In this document: one piece after another, positions 7,286 through 16,789 of the stretch
Layout: the number at the start of each line of letters is the position of its first letter
Position numbering within the stretch: position 1 is the stretch's first letter
Assembly (NCBI GenBank): GCA_001897835.1
Contig: MKUN01000041.1
Location: 1-52,997 of the forward strand
DNA: 52,997 bases
Source of the DNA: Bacteroidetes bacterium 46-16
GTDB taxonomy: Bacteria; Bacteroidota; Bacteroidia; Chitinophagales; Chitinophagaceae
Reading direction: 5' to 3'
Notes under the pieces: model-generated
Databases searched by the model: none
What the model saw: only the letters and a program-made list of their open reading frames with translations
Told to the model about the DNA's origin: nothing
Translations under genes and position numbers: made by a program

Positions 7286-8494
7286 ATGCACAGTAACAGG
7301 AAACATAGCGAGATAACACAATTTAAGGTAGCGGGGATCAATTACAAAAAAACCGAGGCTACGATACGCGGACAGTTTGCCATAAACGAGGAGCAGTATG
7401 AAAAGATACTAAAAGCCGCCAGTGAAGCCGGTATCAACGAATTATTCATTCTATCGACCTGCAACAGAACTGAAATATATGCAGTAGCCCCTGAAGGCGA
7501 ACAACTGGCCTCTTTACTTTGCGATCAAACAGATGGCTCAGTTGCTACCTTTCACGAACTGGCCTATATGAAGAACGGGGTTGATGCCGTTCAGCATTTA
7601 TTTCATGTAAGTGCCGGGCTTGATTCGCAGATATTGGGCGATTACGAAATACTGGGGCAAATAAAAAAAGCAGCAAAGTTTGCCAAGGAACGTGGCTTTA
7701 TCGGCACATTTACCGAAAGGCTCATCAACTCGATACTACAATCATCGAAAGCGATAAAGACAGACACACAACTGAGCGGTGGCACTGTATCCGTTTCCTT
7801 CGCAGCAGTACAATACATCAAAGAACACATCCTTAACATACCGGATAAAAAAATATTGCTGGTAGGCACGGGCAAAATAGGCCGGAACACCTGCAAGAAC
7901 CTTGTGGACTACCTAGACACCAAAAACATTACCCTTATCAACAGAACGGAAGATAAGGCAGAAGAACTTGCCCGCAACCTAGGGCTTGCCACATTGCCCA
8001 TAGAGCAGTTGGACCAGGCAGTGGCCGAGGCGGACATCATACTGGTATCGACCAATGCGGAAGAACCTGTGGTGCTGAGCAGCCAGTTGCAAAACAAAGG
8101 GCAGAAACTGGTGATAGACCTATCGATACCCTGCAATGTGGAAGCTAAAGCCGGAGCCCTGGAAAACATTACTTTGGTAGGTGTGGATGAGCTCTCGAGA
8201 ATAAAAGACGAGACCCTGCAGATGCGCCAGGATGAAGTGCCGAAAGCGCTGAATATCATCAGTGAACATCTGAACGAGTTCGCAGCCTGGTACGATATGC
8301 GCCGTTATGTGCCGATGCTGCGCGAGGTGAAGACCAAATTGCAGGAACTTGACAACACTATATACCCTGCAGAAACGAACGGCGATTCAAAAGATAAGAT
8401 ACAGAAAGTGATCAACAGCCTTGCAATAAAGATACGCAACGAGGTTACACCGGGCTGCCAATACATACAGGCGATCAATGAGTTTATTGCCTAA
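7286..8494 (+). CDS. hemA: Glutamyl-tRNA reductase
   Basis: This enzyme reduces glutamyl-tRNA(Glu) to glutamate-1-semialdehyde with NADPH, the first committed step of the C5 heme pathway. From the ATG at 7286 it is 402 aa. The catalytic motif LSTCNRTEIYA puts the nucleophile at Cys59, LDSQILGDYEILGQIK is the second family signature, and the NADPH-binding motif LLVGTGKIGRN follows. The reading frame is open back to a TTG at 7262, but that codon overlaps a consensus -7 promoter box, so I chose 7286. It heads a plus-strand operon of seven heme genes, with 5 bp before hemC. HemA is often controlled by heme-dependent proteolysis; nothing in the sequence tests that. Confidence 0.96.
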   Translation: MHSNRKHSEITQFKVAGINYKKTEATIRGQFAINEEQYEKILKAASEAGINELFILSTCNRTEIYAVAPEGEQLASLLCDQTDGSVATFHELAYMKNGVDAVQHLFHVSAGLDSQILGDYEILGQIKKAAKFAKERGFIGTFTERLINSILQSSKAIKTDTQLSGGTVSVSFAAVQYIKEHILNIPDKKILLVGTGKIGRNTCKNLVDYLDTKNITLINRTEDKAEELARNLGLATLPIEQLDQAVAEADIILVSTNAEEPVVLSSQLQNKGQKLVIDLSIPCNVEAKAGALENITLVGVDELSRIKDETLQMRQDEVPKALNIISEHLNEFAAWYDMRRYVPMLREVKTKLQELDNTIYPAETNGDSKDKIQKVINSLAIKIRNEVTPGCQYIQAINEFIA

Positions 8495-8499
8495 GGGTC

Positions 8500-9420
8500 A
8501 TGAATAAAAAAATACGAATAGGAACACGCGACAGCCAGCTGGCTGTATGGCAGGCTACGCAAGTGCAGGGCCTGCTAAAGGAGCATGGTTACGAAAGCGA
8601 ACTGGTATATGTGAAAAGCGAGGGAGATACGGACCTGGTAACCCCGCTGTATGAAATAGGTGTGCAGGGCATCTTTACACGCACACTGGATGCCTCGTTA
8701 TTAAGCGGGCAGGTGGATATAGCCGTACACTCTATGAAGGATGTACCCACCATACCTGCAAAGGGCATAGTGCCTGCTGCCGTGCTGCCCAGGGCATCGT
8801 ATAAAGACATACTTGTACCCAAGACCAATGGAGATTTTTTGCATGAGCATGATATGGTAGCTGTCATTGCGACCAGCAGCATCAGGCGCAGAGCCCAATG
8901 GATGAACCGCTACCCGCACCACATAATGGAGAACCTGCGCGGGAATGTAAATACAAGACTAAGGAAAGTGCGGGAAAACAACTGGCAAGGCGCCATATTT
9001 GCAGCAGCAGGACTGGAACGCATAGGCCTGCGCCCTGAAAATGCTATAGACCTGGACTGGATGCTGCCTGCCCCTGCACAGGGAGCAATAATGGTAGTAT
9101 GCAGGGAATATGAAGAAGATATACTGGAGGCCTGCAGTAAATTTCATGATGAGAACACAGCACTCTGCACCAAAATTGAAAGAGACTTTTTACGGACCTT
9201 AATGGGGGGCTGTTCGACACCAATAAGTGCGCTGGCTGAAATAAATGACGGGCATGTACAAATAAAAGGGAACCTGCTGACCCAGGACGGGTGGAAGAAA
9301 AAAGAGATAAGCTTGCTGGCCGAACGGGCCAATGCCGGGAGCCTGGGTATAGAAGCCGCTGAAGCTATACTTAAAAACGGGGGGCAAGAAATACTGGAAC
9401 AACTACAAAGTGGACAATAA
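8500..9420 (+). CDS. hemC: Porphobilinogen deaminase (hydroxymethylbilane synthase)
   Basis: The 306-aa enzyme joins four porphobilinogen molecules into hydroxymethylbilane. It begins with the family motif IRIGTRDSQLAVWQA. The catalytic Asp81 is in VHSMKDVPT, the cofactor-contacting Arg residues are in ATSSIRRRAQW and LRGNVNTRLRK, and Cys238 in LMGGCSTPISA is the dipyrromethane attachment site. The length is normal. Its end overlaps the start of hemD by 11 bp, suggesting translational coupling. Confidence 0.97.
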   Translation: MNKKIRIGTRDSQLAVWQATQVQGLLKEHGYESELVYVKSEGDTDLVTPLYEIGVQGIFTRTLDASLLSGQVDIAVHSMKDVPTIPAKGIVPAAVLPRASYKDILVPKTNGDFLHEHDMVAVIATSSIRRRAQWMNRYPHHIMENLRGNVNTRLRKVRENNWQGAIFAAAGLERIGLRPENAIDLDWMLPAPAQGAIMVVCREYEEDILEACSKFHDENTALCTKIERDFLRTLMGGCSTPISALAEINDGHVQIKGNLLTQDGWKKKEISLLAERANAGSLGIEAAEAILKNGGQEILEQLQSGQ

Positions 9421-10117
9421 AGCACACATATTAAGCACCGCAACACTGCCCCAGCCTCTTATAGATAAAATGAAGGCTGCGGGGATAGCTGTGGAGGTGC
9501 TGCCTTTTATTAAGACCACATGGGTAAACGACGAGAAAAAAAGAAAGCAAGTAGCCGGTATTACAGACAAAACAATCGTGTTCAGCAGCAAAAACGCTGT
9601 GGAAGCGGTAGCTGAAATGACAAAGAACATGCTGCACGGTAATATTTACTGCGTAGGCAAGCAGACCGCGGAATTGGCCCATAAATATTTCGGAGACCAA
9701 ATACAGGCTGTAGCTAATGATGCCACAGGCCTGGCAGAAATAATGCTGCAAGAGAAGAACATAAAAAGTGTTACTTTTTTTTGCGGGGACATAAGACGAG
9801 ATGAGCTACCCGAGCTATTAAAAAAGCACAAAATTGCCCTGACTGAAATAGTGGTTTACACAACAATTGTGACGCCGCACAAGGCGGAGCGGGAATATGA
9901 TGCGATATTGTTTTTCAGTCCCAGCGCTGTAGAAAGCTTTTTCCTGGTAAATAAAGTAAACAGCACAACTATACTATTTGCCATAGGTAATACTACGGCT
10001 AATGCAATAAGCAATAAAACCGACAATACCATAATGGTCTGTGAGCAGCCCGGAAAGGAACTGCTTATAGACGATATGATACGATACTACAGTACAATAA
10101 ATAAAACCATTTCATGA
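9410..10117 (+). CDS. hemD: Uroporphyrinogen-III synthase
   Basis: The 235-aa protein closes and inverts ring D of hydroxymethylbilane to give uroporphyrinogen III. HemD is poorly conserved. The call rests on the bilobed layout, segments such as [15 protein letters not shown] and [15 protein letters not shown] that match the HemD pattern of a Ser- or Thr-rich loop before a helix, and the position between hemC and hemE. The start is a GTG at 9410, inside the end of hemC. The next in-frame ATG (9470) would remove the first strand of the fold. It overlaps hemE by 4 bp (ATGA). Confidence 0.88.
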   Translation: MDNKAHILSTATLPQPLIDKMKAAGIAVEVLPFIKTTWVNDEKKRKQVAGITDKTIVFSSKNAVEAVAEMTKNMLHGNIYCVGKQTAELAHKYFGDQIQAVANDATGLAEIMLQEKNIKSVTFFCGDIRRDELPELLKKHKIALTEIVVYTTIVTPHKAEREYDAILFFSPSAVESFFLVNKVNSTTILFAIGNTTANAISNKTDNTIMVCEQPGKELLIDDMIRYYSTINKTIS

Positions 10118-11163
10118 GCCTGAAGAATGACCTGCTGCTAAAAGCACTAAGAGGAGAACATGTGGAACGCCCGCCGGTATGGATGATGCGGCAGGCAGGA
10201 CGTTACCTGCCCGACTATATCAAGCTGCGTAAAAAGTATGATTTCTTTACCCGGGTACAAACCCCTGAGCTGGCCTGTGAAATAACGCTACAACCCGTAG
10301 ACCAGGTGGGCGTGGATGCGGCTATCATCTTCTCAGATATACTGGTGATACCGCAGGCAATGGGCATGACCGTGCTGATGGAAGAAGGCAAAGGCCCCCT
10401 GCTGCCGGAAACGGTAAAGAACAAGGAAGACATAGAAAAGCTGCATACCAAAGACGCGGAAGAGCGGCTATCGTATGTGATGCAGGCACTGACACTGACC
10501 AAAAAAGAGTTGAACAACAGGGTGCCGCTTATCGGTTTTGCCGGAGCACCGTGGACCCTGCTGTGCTATATGGTGGAAGGCAAAGGCAGTAAATCGTTTG
10601 ATAAGGCGAAACAATTTTGTTTTACACAGCCTGAACTGGCGCATCAACTGTTACAGAAGATCACAGATGTGACCATACAATACCTGAAAGCACAGGTTAA
10701 GGCCGGAGTAGATACGGTACAGGTGTTTGATAGCTGGAGCGGCATGCTGAGCCCCGAAGATTTCAAAACATTTGCACAGCCATACCTTATACAGATAGCA
10801 GATGCTGTAAGTGCCGATGCTCCTGTTATATTATTCCCCAAGGGAAGCTGGTATGCATTACCAGAGCTAAGTAACAGCAGCGCTGCCGGCCTGGGCATAG
10901 ACTGGTCGCTGACGCCGCAGATGGCAAGAGAAATGACCCATAACAATATAACGCTGCAAGGTAACTTTGATCCATCTAAACTGCTGGCACCCATACCGGA
11001 GATAAAGAAAGCAGTGCGGAAGATGATAGACGGGTTCGGCACACAACGATATATAGCTAACCTGGGCCACGGTATATTACCCAACGTGCCTGTAGACCAT
11101 GCCAAAGCATTTGTGGAAACAGTAAAAGAATATAGCGCGGTTAGCAATAGCGTAGTATCATAA
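10114..11163 (+). CDS. hemE: Uroporphyrinogen decarboxylase
   Basis: The 349-aa enzyme decarboxylates the four acetate side chains of uroporphyrinogen III, giving coproporphyrinogen III. Signature 1 is [15 protein letters not shown], with substrate-binding Arg26 and Arg30. Signature 2 is [16 protein letters not shown], and the C-terminal HGILPNVPV segment contains the conserved His. The start overlaps the hemD stop (ATGA), and hemF starts 2 bp after its stop. Confidence 0.97.
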   Translation: MSLKNDLLLKALRGEHVERPPVWMMRQAGRYLPDYIKLRKKYDFFTRVQTPELACEITLQPVDQVGVDAAIIFSDILVIPQAMGMTVLMEEGKGPLLPETVKNKEDIEKLHTKDAEERLSYVMQALTLTKKELNNRVPLIGFAGAPWTLLCYMVEGKGSKSFDKAKQFCFTQPELAHQLLQKITDVTIQYLKAQVKAGVDTVQVFDSWSGMLSPEDFKTFAQPYLIQIADAVSADAPVILFPKGSWYALPELSNSSAAGLGIDWSLTPQMAREMTHNNITLQGNFDPSKLLAPIPEIKKAVRKMIDGFGTQRYIANLGHGILPNVPVDHAKAFVETVKEYSAVSNSVVS

Positions 11164-11165
11164 GC

Positions 11166-12074
11166 ATGAAAGAACAATTCACCTCATACATACATAACCT
11201 GCAGGACAAAATATGTGCTGCGCTGGAGGACCTTGATGGCGTGGCTCGCTTCGAGGAAGACAAGTGGGTGCGTGCCGAAGGCGGCGGGGGCATAACAAGG
11301 GTAATAAAAGACGGTGCAGTATTCGAGAAAGGAGGTGTGAACACCTCGGTGGTGCATGGGCCTTTACCCGCCGCTATGCAGCAGGCATTCCAGGTTGGTG
11401 AAAGTAATTTTTATGCCTGCGGTCTTTCACTGGTCATACACCCGAAGAATCCTTATGTACCTACTGTACATGCCAACTGGCGTTATTTTGAGTTGTATGA
11501 CCAGGATGGCCATAAAATAGATAGCTGGTTCGGCGGAGGCAGTGACCTGACGCCTTATTATATTTTTGAGGAAGACGGCAAACATTTTCACAGCACACTA
11601 AAAAATGCCATGGATGCCTTTGGCAAAGATCTGTACCCGAAATATAAACAACACTGCGATGAATATTTTGTGAACAAGCACAGGGATAATGAGGCACGCG
11701 GCATAGGCGGTGTTTTTTATGATTACCTACGCCCGGTTAACGAAGAAGATGCCGAAAGGCTGTTCCGGTTCCAGCAGGGCAATGGCAATGCCTTCCTGCC
11801 GGCCTACCTGCCGATAGCGGAAAAAAGAAAGGACGTTCCTTATGGTGAAAGAGAAAAGGAATGGCAGGAAATAAGAAGAGGCCGCTACGTGGAGTTCAAC
11901 CTGGTGCATGACCGTGGTACCCTCTTCGGGCTGAAAACGAATGGCCGAACAGAAAGCATACTCATGAGCCTGCCGCCAAGAGCGAGGTGGGCATATAATT
12001 ACCAGCCTGAAGCGGGAAGCAAGGAAGCAGAGCTGCTGGAGTACCTGAAACCACGGGACTGGACAGGAAATTAA
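11166..12074 (+). CDS. hemF: Oxygen-dependent coproporphyrinogen-III oxidase
   Basis: The 302-aa enzyme converts coproporphyrinogen III to protoporphyrinogen IX using O2. It has the HemF-specific segments WFGGGSDLTPYY, the HCDEYF and FYDYL regions, and a C-terminal YVEFNLVHDRGTLFGL followed by LMSLPPRARW. It is not related to the radical-SAM enzyme HemN. Choice of the oxygen-dependent form implies aerobic growth, although a hemN gene may exist elsewhere. It lies between hemE and hemB in the operon. Confidence 0.97.
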   Translation: MKEQFTSYIHNLQDKICAALEDLDGVARFEEDKWVRAEGGGGITRVIKDGAVFEKGGVNTSVVHGPLPAAMQQAFQVGESNFYACGLSLVIHPKNPYVPTVHANWRYFELYDQDGHKIDSWFGGGSDLTPYYIFEEDGKHFHSTLKNAMDAFGKDLYPKYKQHCDEYFVNKHRDNEARGIGGVFYDYLRPVNEEDAERLFRFQQGNGNAFLPAYLPIAEKRKDVPYGEREKEWQEIRRGRYVEFNLVHDRGTLFGLKTNGRTESILMSLPPRARWAYNYQPEAGSKEAELLEYLKPRDWTGN

Positions 12075-12093
12075 AAACTGAAAATTGAATCTT

Positions 12094-13065
12094 ATGATGA
12101 TAAGGCGCAACAGGATATTAAGACAATCGGCAGCCATACGTGCTATGGTGGCTGAAACCACATTGACACCCAATGATCTTATTGCCCCCCTCTTCATTAC
12201 CGAGGGCAGCGGTATAAAGGAAGAGATACCCTCTATGCTCAACTATTACCGCATGAGTATAGACCATACGGTGAAGGAAGTAAAGGAATTGTGGAGCATG
12301 GGTATAAAGTGCGTATTGCTGTTCATAAAATGCAGCGATGAACTAAAAGACAATAAAGGTACAGAAGCATTAAACCCCAATGGGCTGATGCAACGCAGTA
12401 TAAAAGCCATTAAGGATGCCTGCCCCGACATGGTGGTGATGACAGATGTGGCACTCGACCCATTTTCATCGTACGGGCACGATGGCATTGTGGAGCATGG
12501 TGAAATAGTGAACGATGCTACCGTAGAAGTATTGGCACAAATGAGCGTGAGCCATGCAACGGCAGGGGCCGACATAGTGGCACCGAGCGATATGATGGAC
12601 GGGCGCATACTGGCCATCCGTGAAGCACTGGAGCAGAATGGATATACAAAAACTGGCATTATGAGCTATAGCGCCAAATATGCATCCTGCTTTTATGGAC
12701 CATTCCGTGATGCGCTGGATAGCGCCCCGGGTTTTGGAGATAAAAAAACCTACCAAATGGATTTTGCCAATCGCCGTGAAGCCCTGAAAGAGACACTAAT
12801 GGATGTGGAAGAGGGTGCGGATATCGTGATGGTAAAACCTGCAATGGCCTACCTGGACATCATACGTGAAGTGAAGGATGCGGTAGATGTACCGGTGAGC
12901 GCATACCACGTAAGCGGCGAATATGCTATGATAAAAGCAGCTGCTAAAATGGGCTGGTTGAATGAAGAAAAAGCGATCCTGGAATCGCTGACATCCATCA
13001 AGCGTGCAGGGGCAGACCTTATCGCAACATACTTTGCAAAAGACGCTGCAAAACTTATCAGCTAA
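12094..13065 (+). CDS. hemB: Porphobilinogen synthase (delta-aminolevulinate dehydratase), non-zinc type
   Basis: This enzyme condenses two 5-aminolevulinate molecules into porphobilinogen. From the ATG at 12094 it is 323 aa. An upstream in-frame TTG at 12085 is less likely. The Schiff-base lysines are Lys195 in MSYSAKYASCF and Lys248 in MVKPAMAYLD. The metal-site motif reads DVALDPFSSYGHDG (118-131), the DxALDx form that lacks the three zinc-binding cysteines and is typical of Mg2+/K+-dependent enzymes. It lies out of biochemical order in the operon, after hemF. Confidence 0.96.
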   Translation: MMIRRNRILRQSAAIRAMVAETTLTPNDLIAPLFITEGSGIKEEIPSMLNYYRMSIDHTVKEVKELWSMGIKCVLLFIKCSDELKDNKGTEALNPNGLMQRSIKAIKDACPDMVVMTDVALDPFSSYGHDGIVEHGEIVNDATVEVLAQMSVSHATAGADIVAPSDMMDGRILAIREALEQNGYTKTGIMSYSAKYASCFYGPFRDALDSAPGFGDKKTYQMDFANRREALKETLMDVEEGADIVMVKPAMAYLDIIREVKDAVDVPVSAYHVSGEYAMIKAAAKMGWLNEEKAILESLTSIKRAGADLIATYFAKDAAKLIS

Positions 13066-13077
13066 AAACAGATCAAT

Positions 13078-14373
13078 ATGACCGGAACATATACCAGGAG
13101 CAAGGAATTATTTGAAAGAGCACAGCAATCGATACCCGGTGGGGTGAACTCACCGGTACGTGCATTTAAGGGTGTGGGCGGTACACCAATATTCATAGAG
13201 CGTGCGAAAGGCGCTTACCTGTATGATGCAGATGGCAAGCAATACATAGATTATATCAACTCGTGGGGACCTATGATACTGGGACATGCCCATGAGCCGG
13301 TGGTAAAGGCCATACAGGACAAAGTGGCGAACTCTACCTCTTTTGGCGCACCTACAGAACTGGAGATAGCCATGGCCGAGCTGATTAAAAGCATGGCCCC
13401 GAATGTGGACCTGGTACGTATGGTGAACAGCGGCACGGAAGCCTGCATGAGCGCGATACGCTTAGCAAGGGGTTACACCGGAAGAAATAAATTCATCAAA
13501 TTCGAAGGCTGTTATCATGGGCATGCCGATGCTTTTTTAGTAAAAGCGGGAAGCGGCGTGGCAACATTCAATATCCAAACCGTACCCGGCGTACCAGCAG
13601 GCGTATCGGGAGACACGCTTACGGCACCCTTCAATGACCTTGAAGCCGTGGAAAAGCTGGTGCAGGAACATAAAAATGAGATTGCGGCCATCATTACAGA
13701 ACCCGTGGCCGGAAATATGGGCTGCATATTACCTAAAGAAGGTTTTCTTGAAGGGCTGAGGGCCCTCTGTGACCGTGAAGGTATCGTACTGATATTTGAT
13801 GAAGTGATGACAGGCTTCCGGCTGGCAGCGGGCGGTGCACAGGCACGACTGGGCATCAATGCAGACCTGGTAACCTATGGTAAAGTGATCGGCGGGGGTA
13901 TGCCCGTAGGCGCTTTTGGCGGCAGGCAAGAGATCATGCAGCACATAGCCCCGCTGGGCAATGTGTATCAAGCGGGTACCCTGAGTGGTAACCCCATAGC
14001 CATGATCGCAGGCTACACCATGCTTAAGGAACTAAAAGACAATCCGGGTATCTATAAAGAGCTGGATGAAAAAACGGCAATATTAAAAAATGGGTTGAAC
14101 GAAGTACTGGAAGCCAGTGGTACACCGTATGTCATTAACCAGTTGGGGTCTATGATCAGTGTGCATTTCAGCGATAAGCCTGTTACCGATTTTGCATCAG
14201 CAGGGGCCGCGAATAATGCCTTGTTCAATAAATTCTTTCATGCCATGCTGAACAGGGGTATCTATTTGGCCCCCTCAGCTTTTGAAACATGGTTTATTTG
14301 CAATGCACTGAGCAAGGCAGATATTGAACGGACCGTTGAAATGGCTGCTGAATCATTGAAAGAAATATTATAG
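13078..14373 (+). CDS. hemL: Glutamate-1-semialdehyde 2,1-aminomutase
   Basis: The 431-aa PLP enzyme turns glutamate-1-semialdehyde into 5-aminolevulinate. Marks include [17 protein letters not shown] at the N-terminus, [28 protein letters not shown], the cofactor Asp in [11 protein letters not shown], and the PLP lysine Lys269 in [18 protein letters not shown]. It is the last gene of the hemACDEFBL operon, 12 bp after hemB, and is followed by a strong terminator. HemA and HemL act in sequence on an unstable aldehyde, so co-expression makes sense. Confidence 0.97.
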   Translation: MTGTYTRSKELFERAQQSIPGGVNSPVRAFKGVGGTPIFIERAKGAYLYDADGKQYIDYINSWGPMILGHAHEPVVKAIQDKVANSTSFGAPTELEIAMAELIKSMAPNVDLVRMVNSGTEACMSAIRLARGYTGRNKFIKFEGCYHGHADAFLVKAGSGVATFNIQTVPGVPAGVSGDTLTAPFNDLEAVEKLVQEHKNEIAAIITEPVAGNMGCILPKEGFLEGLRALCDREGIVLIFDEVMTGFRLAAGGAQARLGINADLVTYGKVIGGGMPVGAFGGRQEIMQHIAPLGNVYQAGTLSGNPIAMIAGYTMLKELKDNPGIYKELDEKTAILKNGLNEVLEASGTPYVINQLGSMISVHFSDKPVTDFASAGAANNALFNKFFHAMLNRGIYLAPSAFETWFICNALSKADIERTVEMAAESLKEIL

Positions 14374-14408
14374 ATCCAGGTTCTCAGGTCGCCTCACATA
14401 AAAAAGTA

Positions 14409-14437
14409 AGCCCCGGCTATATGGCCGGGGCTTTTTA
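14409..14437. terminator. Bidirectional terminator between hemL and tex
   Basis: The stem AGCCCCGGC / GCCGGGGCT has loop TATATG. It is followed by TTTTATTTTT on the plus strand and by TTACTTTTTT on the minus strand, so it fits both the heme operon and the convergent tex gene. Confidence 0.85.
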
Positions 14438-14459
14438 TTTTTGGTTAGGCGGTGGTTCC

Positions 14460-16691
14460 TTATTTGCCAAACTTTTTCTTCAGCAGACTCAGCGCATCGT
14501 TCATGCTCACTTCGGCCTGGGGCTTATTATACTGCTCCCGTTTGTGCTGTTGTGGTTTTTCACGTCGTGCGGGAGCTTCCTGTGTTTGCTTGATAGAAAG
14601 CGCGATACGCTTACGATGGCTATCCACTTCGAGCACCTTAACGGTCACCTTCTGGTTCAGTTTCAGGGCTTCGTTGGGGTCGGTTATATAAGTATGCGAT
14701 ATCTCAGACACGTGTACCAGGCCGTCCTGTTTTACACCTATATCCACGAAAGCACCAAAACGCGTAATATTGGTCACCACACCGGGCACAATCATACCCA
14801 CTGCCACATCGTCGATACTGTATATATTGGCGAATTCAAACTGCTGTGCTTCGCTACGGGGATCAAGACCGGGCTTTTTCAACTCGTTGATGATATCTTT
14901 AATAGTGTGTTCGCCAACGGTCTCACTGATGTATTTTTTCGCCTCTACCTGTTTCAGCAATGTTTCATTACCGATCAAAGCCTTCACATCAACCGCAAGG
15001 TCTTTTGCCATTTGCTTTACCACATCATAGGCCTCCGGGTGTACGGCACTGGCATCAAGGGGGTCTTCGCCATCCTTTATGCGCAAAAATCCAGCACACT
15101 GTTCGAAAGCCTTATTGCCCAGGCGTGCTACTTTAGCCAGTTGTTTACGGTTCTCAAAACGGCCTATCTCGCTACGATATTTCACAATATTATCGGCTAT
15201 CGAAGGGCCTATACCACTGACGTAGCTCAACAAATGTTTACTGGCCGTGTTCAGGTTCACCCCTACATTGTTCACACAACTTACTACGGTCTGGTCAAGG
15301 CGTTCTTTGAGGCGCACCTGGTTGACATCATGCTGGTACTGCCCTACTCCTATGCTTTTCGGATCTATCTTCACCAACTCAGCGAGCGGGTCCATTAAAC
15401 GGCGGCCTATACTTACCGCACCACGTACTGTAACGTCCTGATCAGGAAATTCTTCCCTGGCTGTTTCGGAAGCGGAATACACTGAAGCACCATCCTCATT
15501 GACAAGAAAGACAGGCAGGTCCAAGCCAAGTTTTTTTATGAATTGCTCCGTTTCGCGGCCTGCGGTACCATCGCCTATAGCAAAACATTCCGTTTTATAT
15601 TGCTGTACCAGGCTGCGTATCTTATGCTCAGCATCAATAAGCCTACCCTTTTCGTGTATGTAAATAAGATCGGTCTTTTGCAATTCACCCTTTTCATCGA
15701 GACATACCACCTTGCAGCCTGTGCGATAGCCGGGGTCGATCGCTAAAAGTCGTTTACTACCCAGCGGGGAACTTAGCAGTAATTGCCTGAGGTTCTCTGC
15801 AAATACATTGATGGCTTCTTCATCGGCCTTTGTCTTCAGCATCATCCGGAATTCGGATTCGAGGCTGGGCTGTAGCAGCCGGCGATAGGCATCTTTCACC
15901 GCTTTCTTCACCTGCTCAGCAGCTTCATTATTTGCCCTGATGTATTGTTTCTCAATAATGCCCAATGCATCTTCTTCTACAGGGGCTATGGTCATGCGCA
16001 ATATGCCCTCCATAAAGCCACGCATTACTGCCAGCATCCGGTGCGAGGGTATCTTTGCTACAGGTTCCGAATATTCGTAGTAATCTTTGTATTTGACCCC
16101 TTCTGTCTCTTTATCGGCAAGCACCTTGCTTTGTACAGCACCACTATGCTCAAATAGCTTACGCATCTTTGCGCGCACTTCAGCATCTTCATTCACCATC
16201 TCTGCTATTATATCGCGTGCACCCTGCAAGGCATCATCTGCCGTTTTTACGTTCCCGGTGATAAATGCTTCGGCCTCTGCAGCCGGCGAAACAGCCCCCT
16301 GCTCCAATATCATCAAAGCCAGCGGCTCCAGGCCATGCTCCCTTGCCGTTTGGGCTTTTGTCTTACGTTTAGGCTTGTAGGGCAGGTAAATATCCTCCAA
16401 TGCGGCTATTGTAGTGGCCCCATCTATCTTTAGCTGCAGTGCTTCGGTCATTTTCCCCTGCTCGGTAATCGTCTTTTCTATAAAAGCCTTGCGCTCTGTA
16501 AATTCTTTTTGAAATTTGGCTTCGTCCTGTATATTCTGTATCTGCACTTCATCCAGTGCGCCCGTCTTGTCTTTACGGTAACGGGCTATAAAGGGTATCG
16601 TAGCCCCTTCATCCAGCAGTTGCAAAACTGCCGCTACATCCTTTTCCCTTAAATTCAGCTTATGGGCTACTGCCGTGTTAAACTCCTGCAT
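14460..16691 (-). CDS. tex: Tex-family RNA-binding transcription accessory protein
   Basis: Tex binds nucleic acid and is linked to transcription and stress survival in several bacteria. From the chosen ATG at 16691 (MQEFNTAVAH) the protein is 743 aa, the usual length. An in-frame ATG at 16730 would add 13 residues with no match to the family start. Domains in order are a helical N-terminal Tex domain with the motif ATIPFIARYRKDKTGALDE, a YqgF-like RNase-H fold with RLLAIDPGYRTGCK, helix-hairpin-helix segments (YVSGIGPSIADNIVKYR), and a C-terminal S1 domain (GAFVDIGVKQDGLVHVSEIS). A charged Lys/Gln/Arg tail ends the protein. Confidence 0.95.
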   Translation of the reverse strand: MQEFNTAVAHKLNLREKDVAAVLQLLDEGATIPFIARYRKDKTGALDEVQIQNIQDEAKFQKEFTERKAFIEKTITEQGKMTEALQLKIDGATTIAALEDIYLPYKPKRKTKAQTAREHGLEPLALMILEQGAVSPAAEAEAFITGNVKTADDALQGARDIIAEMVNEDAEVRAKMRKLFEHSGAVQSKVLADKETEGVKYKDYYEYSEPVAKIPSHRMLAVMRGFMEGILRMTIAPVEEDALGIIEKQYIRANNEAAEQVKKAVKDAYRRLLQPSLESEFRMMLKTKADEEAINVFAENLRQLLLSSPLGSKRLLAIDPGYRTGCKVVCLDEKGELQKTDLIYIHEKGRLIDAEHKIRSLVQQYKTECFAIGDGTAGRETEQFIKKLGLDLPVFLVNEDGASVYSASETAREEFPDQDVTVRGAVSIGRRLMDPLAELVKIDPKSIGVGQYQHDVNQVRLKERLDQTVVSCVNNVGVNLNTASKHLLSYVSGIGPSIADNIVKYRSEIGRFENRKQLAKVARLGNKAFEQCAGFLRIKDGEDPLDASAVHPEAYDVVKQMAKDLAVDVKALIGNETLLKQVEAKKYISETVGEHTIKDIINELKKPGLDPRSEAQQFEFANIYSIDDVAVGMIVPGVVTNITRFGAFVDIGVKQDGLVHVSEISHTYITDPNEALKLNQKVTVKVLEVDSHRKRIALSIKQTQEAPARREKPQQHKREQYNKPQAEVSMNDALSLLKKKFGK

Positions 16692-16789
16692 ATATGTGTG
16701 GACTAAAGAGCTGCGAATGTAAAACATCATCTAATAATGCAATCCTGTTTTGTGATATTTTTTATCTTTCAATTTCTGGATACTTATTT

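Noticed and set aside
5529-14373. The heme locus as a previously undescribed system
   Set aside because: All genes are known heme enzymes, and partial clusters with similar order occur in Bacteroidota; it is notable for completeness only.
14421-15398. Long plus-strand open frame opposite tex
   Set aside because: It lies wholly antisense to a strongly conserved Tex sequence, begins inside the terminator, and its translation is rich in Cys, His, Phe and Tyr without any domain.
16694-16789. N-terminal extension of the HEAT-like protein
   Set aside because: The extra residues are Cys-rich with no helical repeat character, begin from a non-ATG codon, and overlap the divergent tex upstream region; the ATG at 16790 is a better start.
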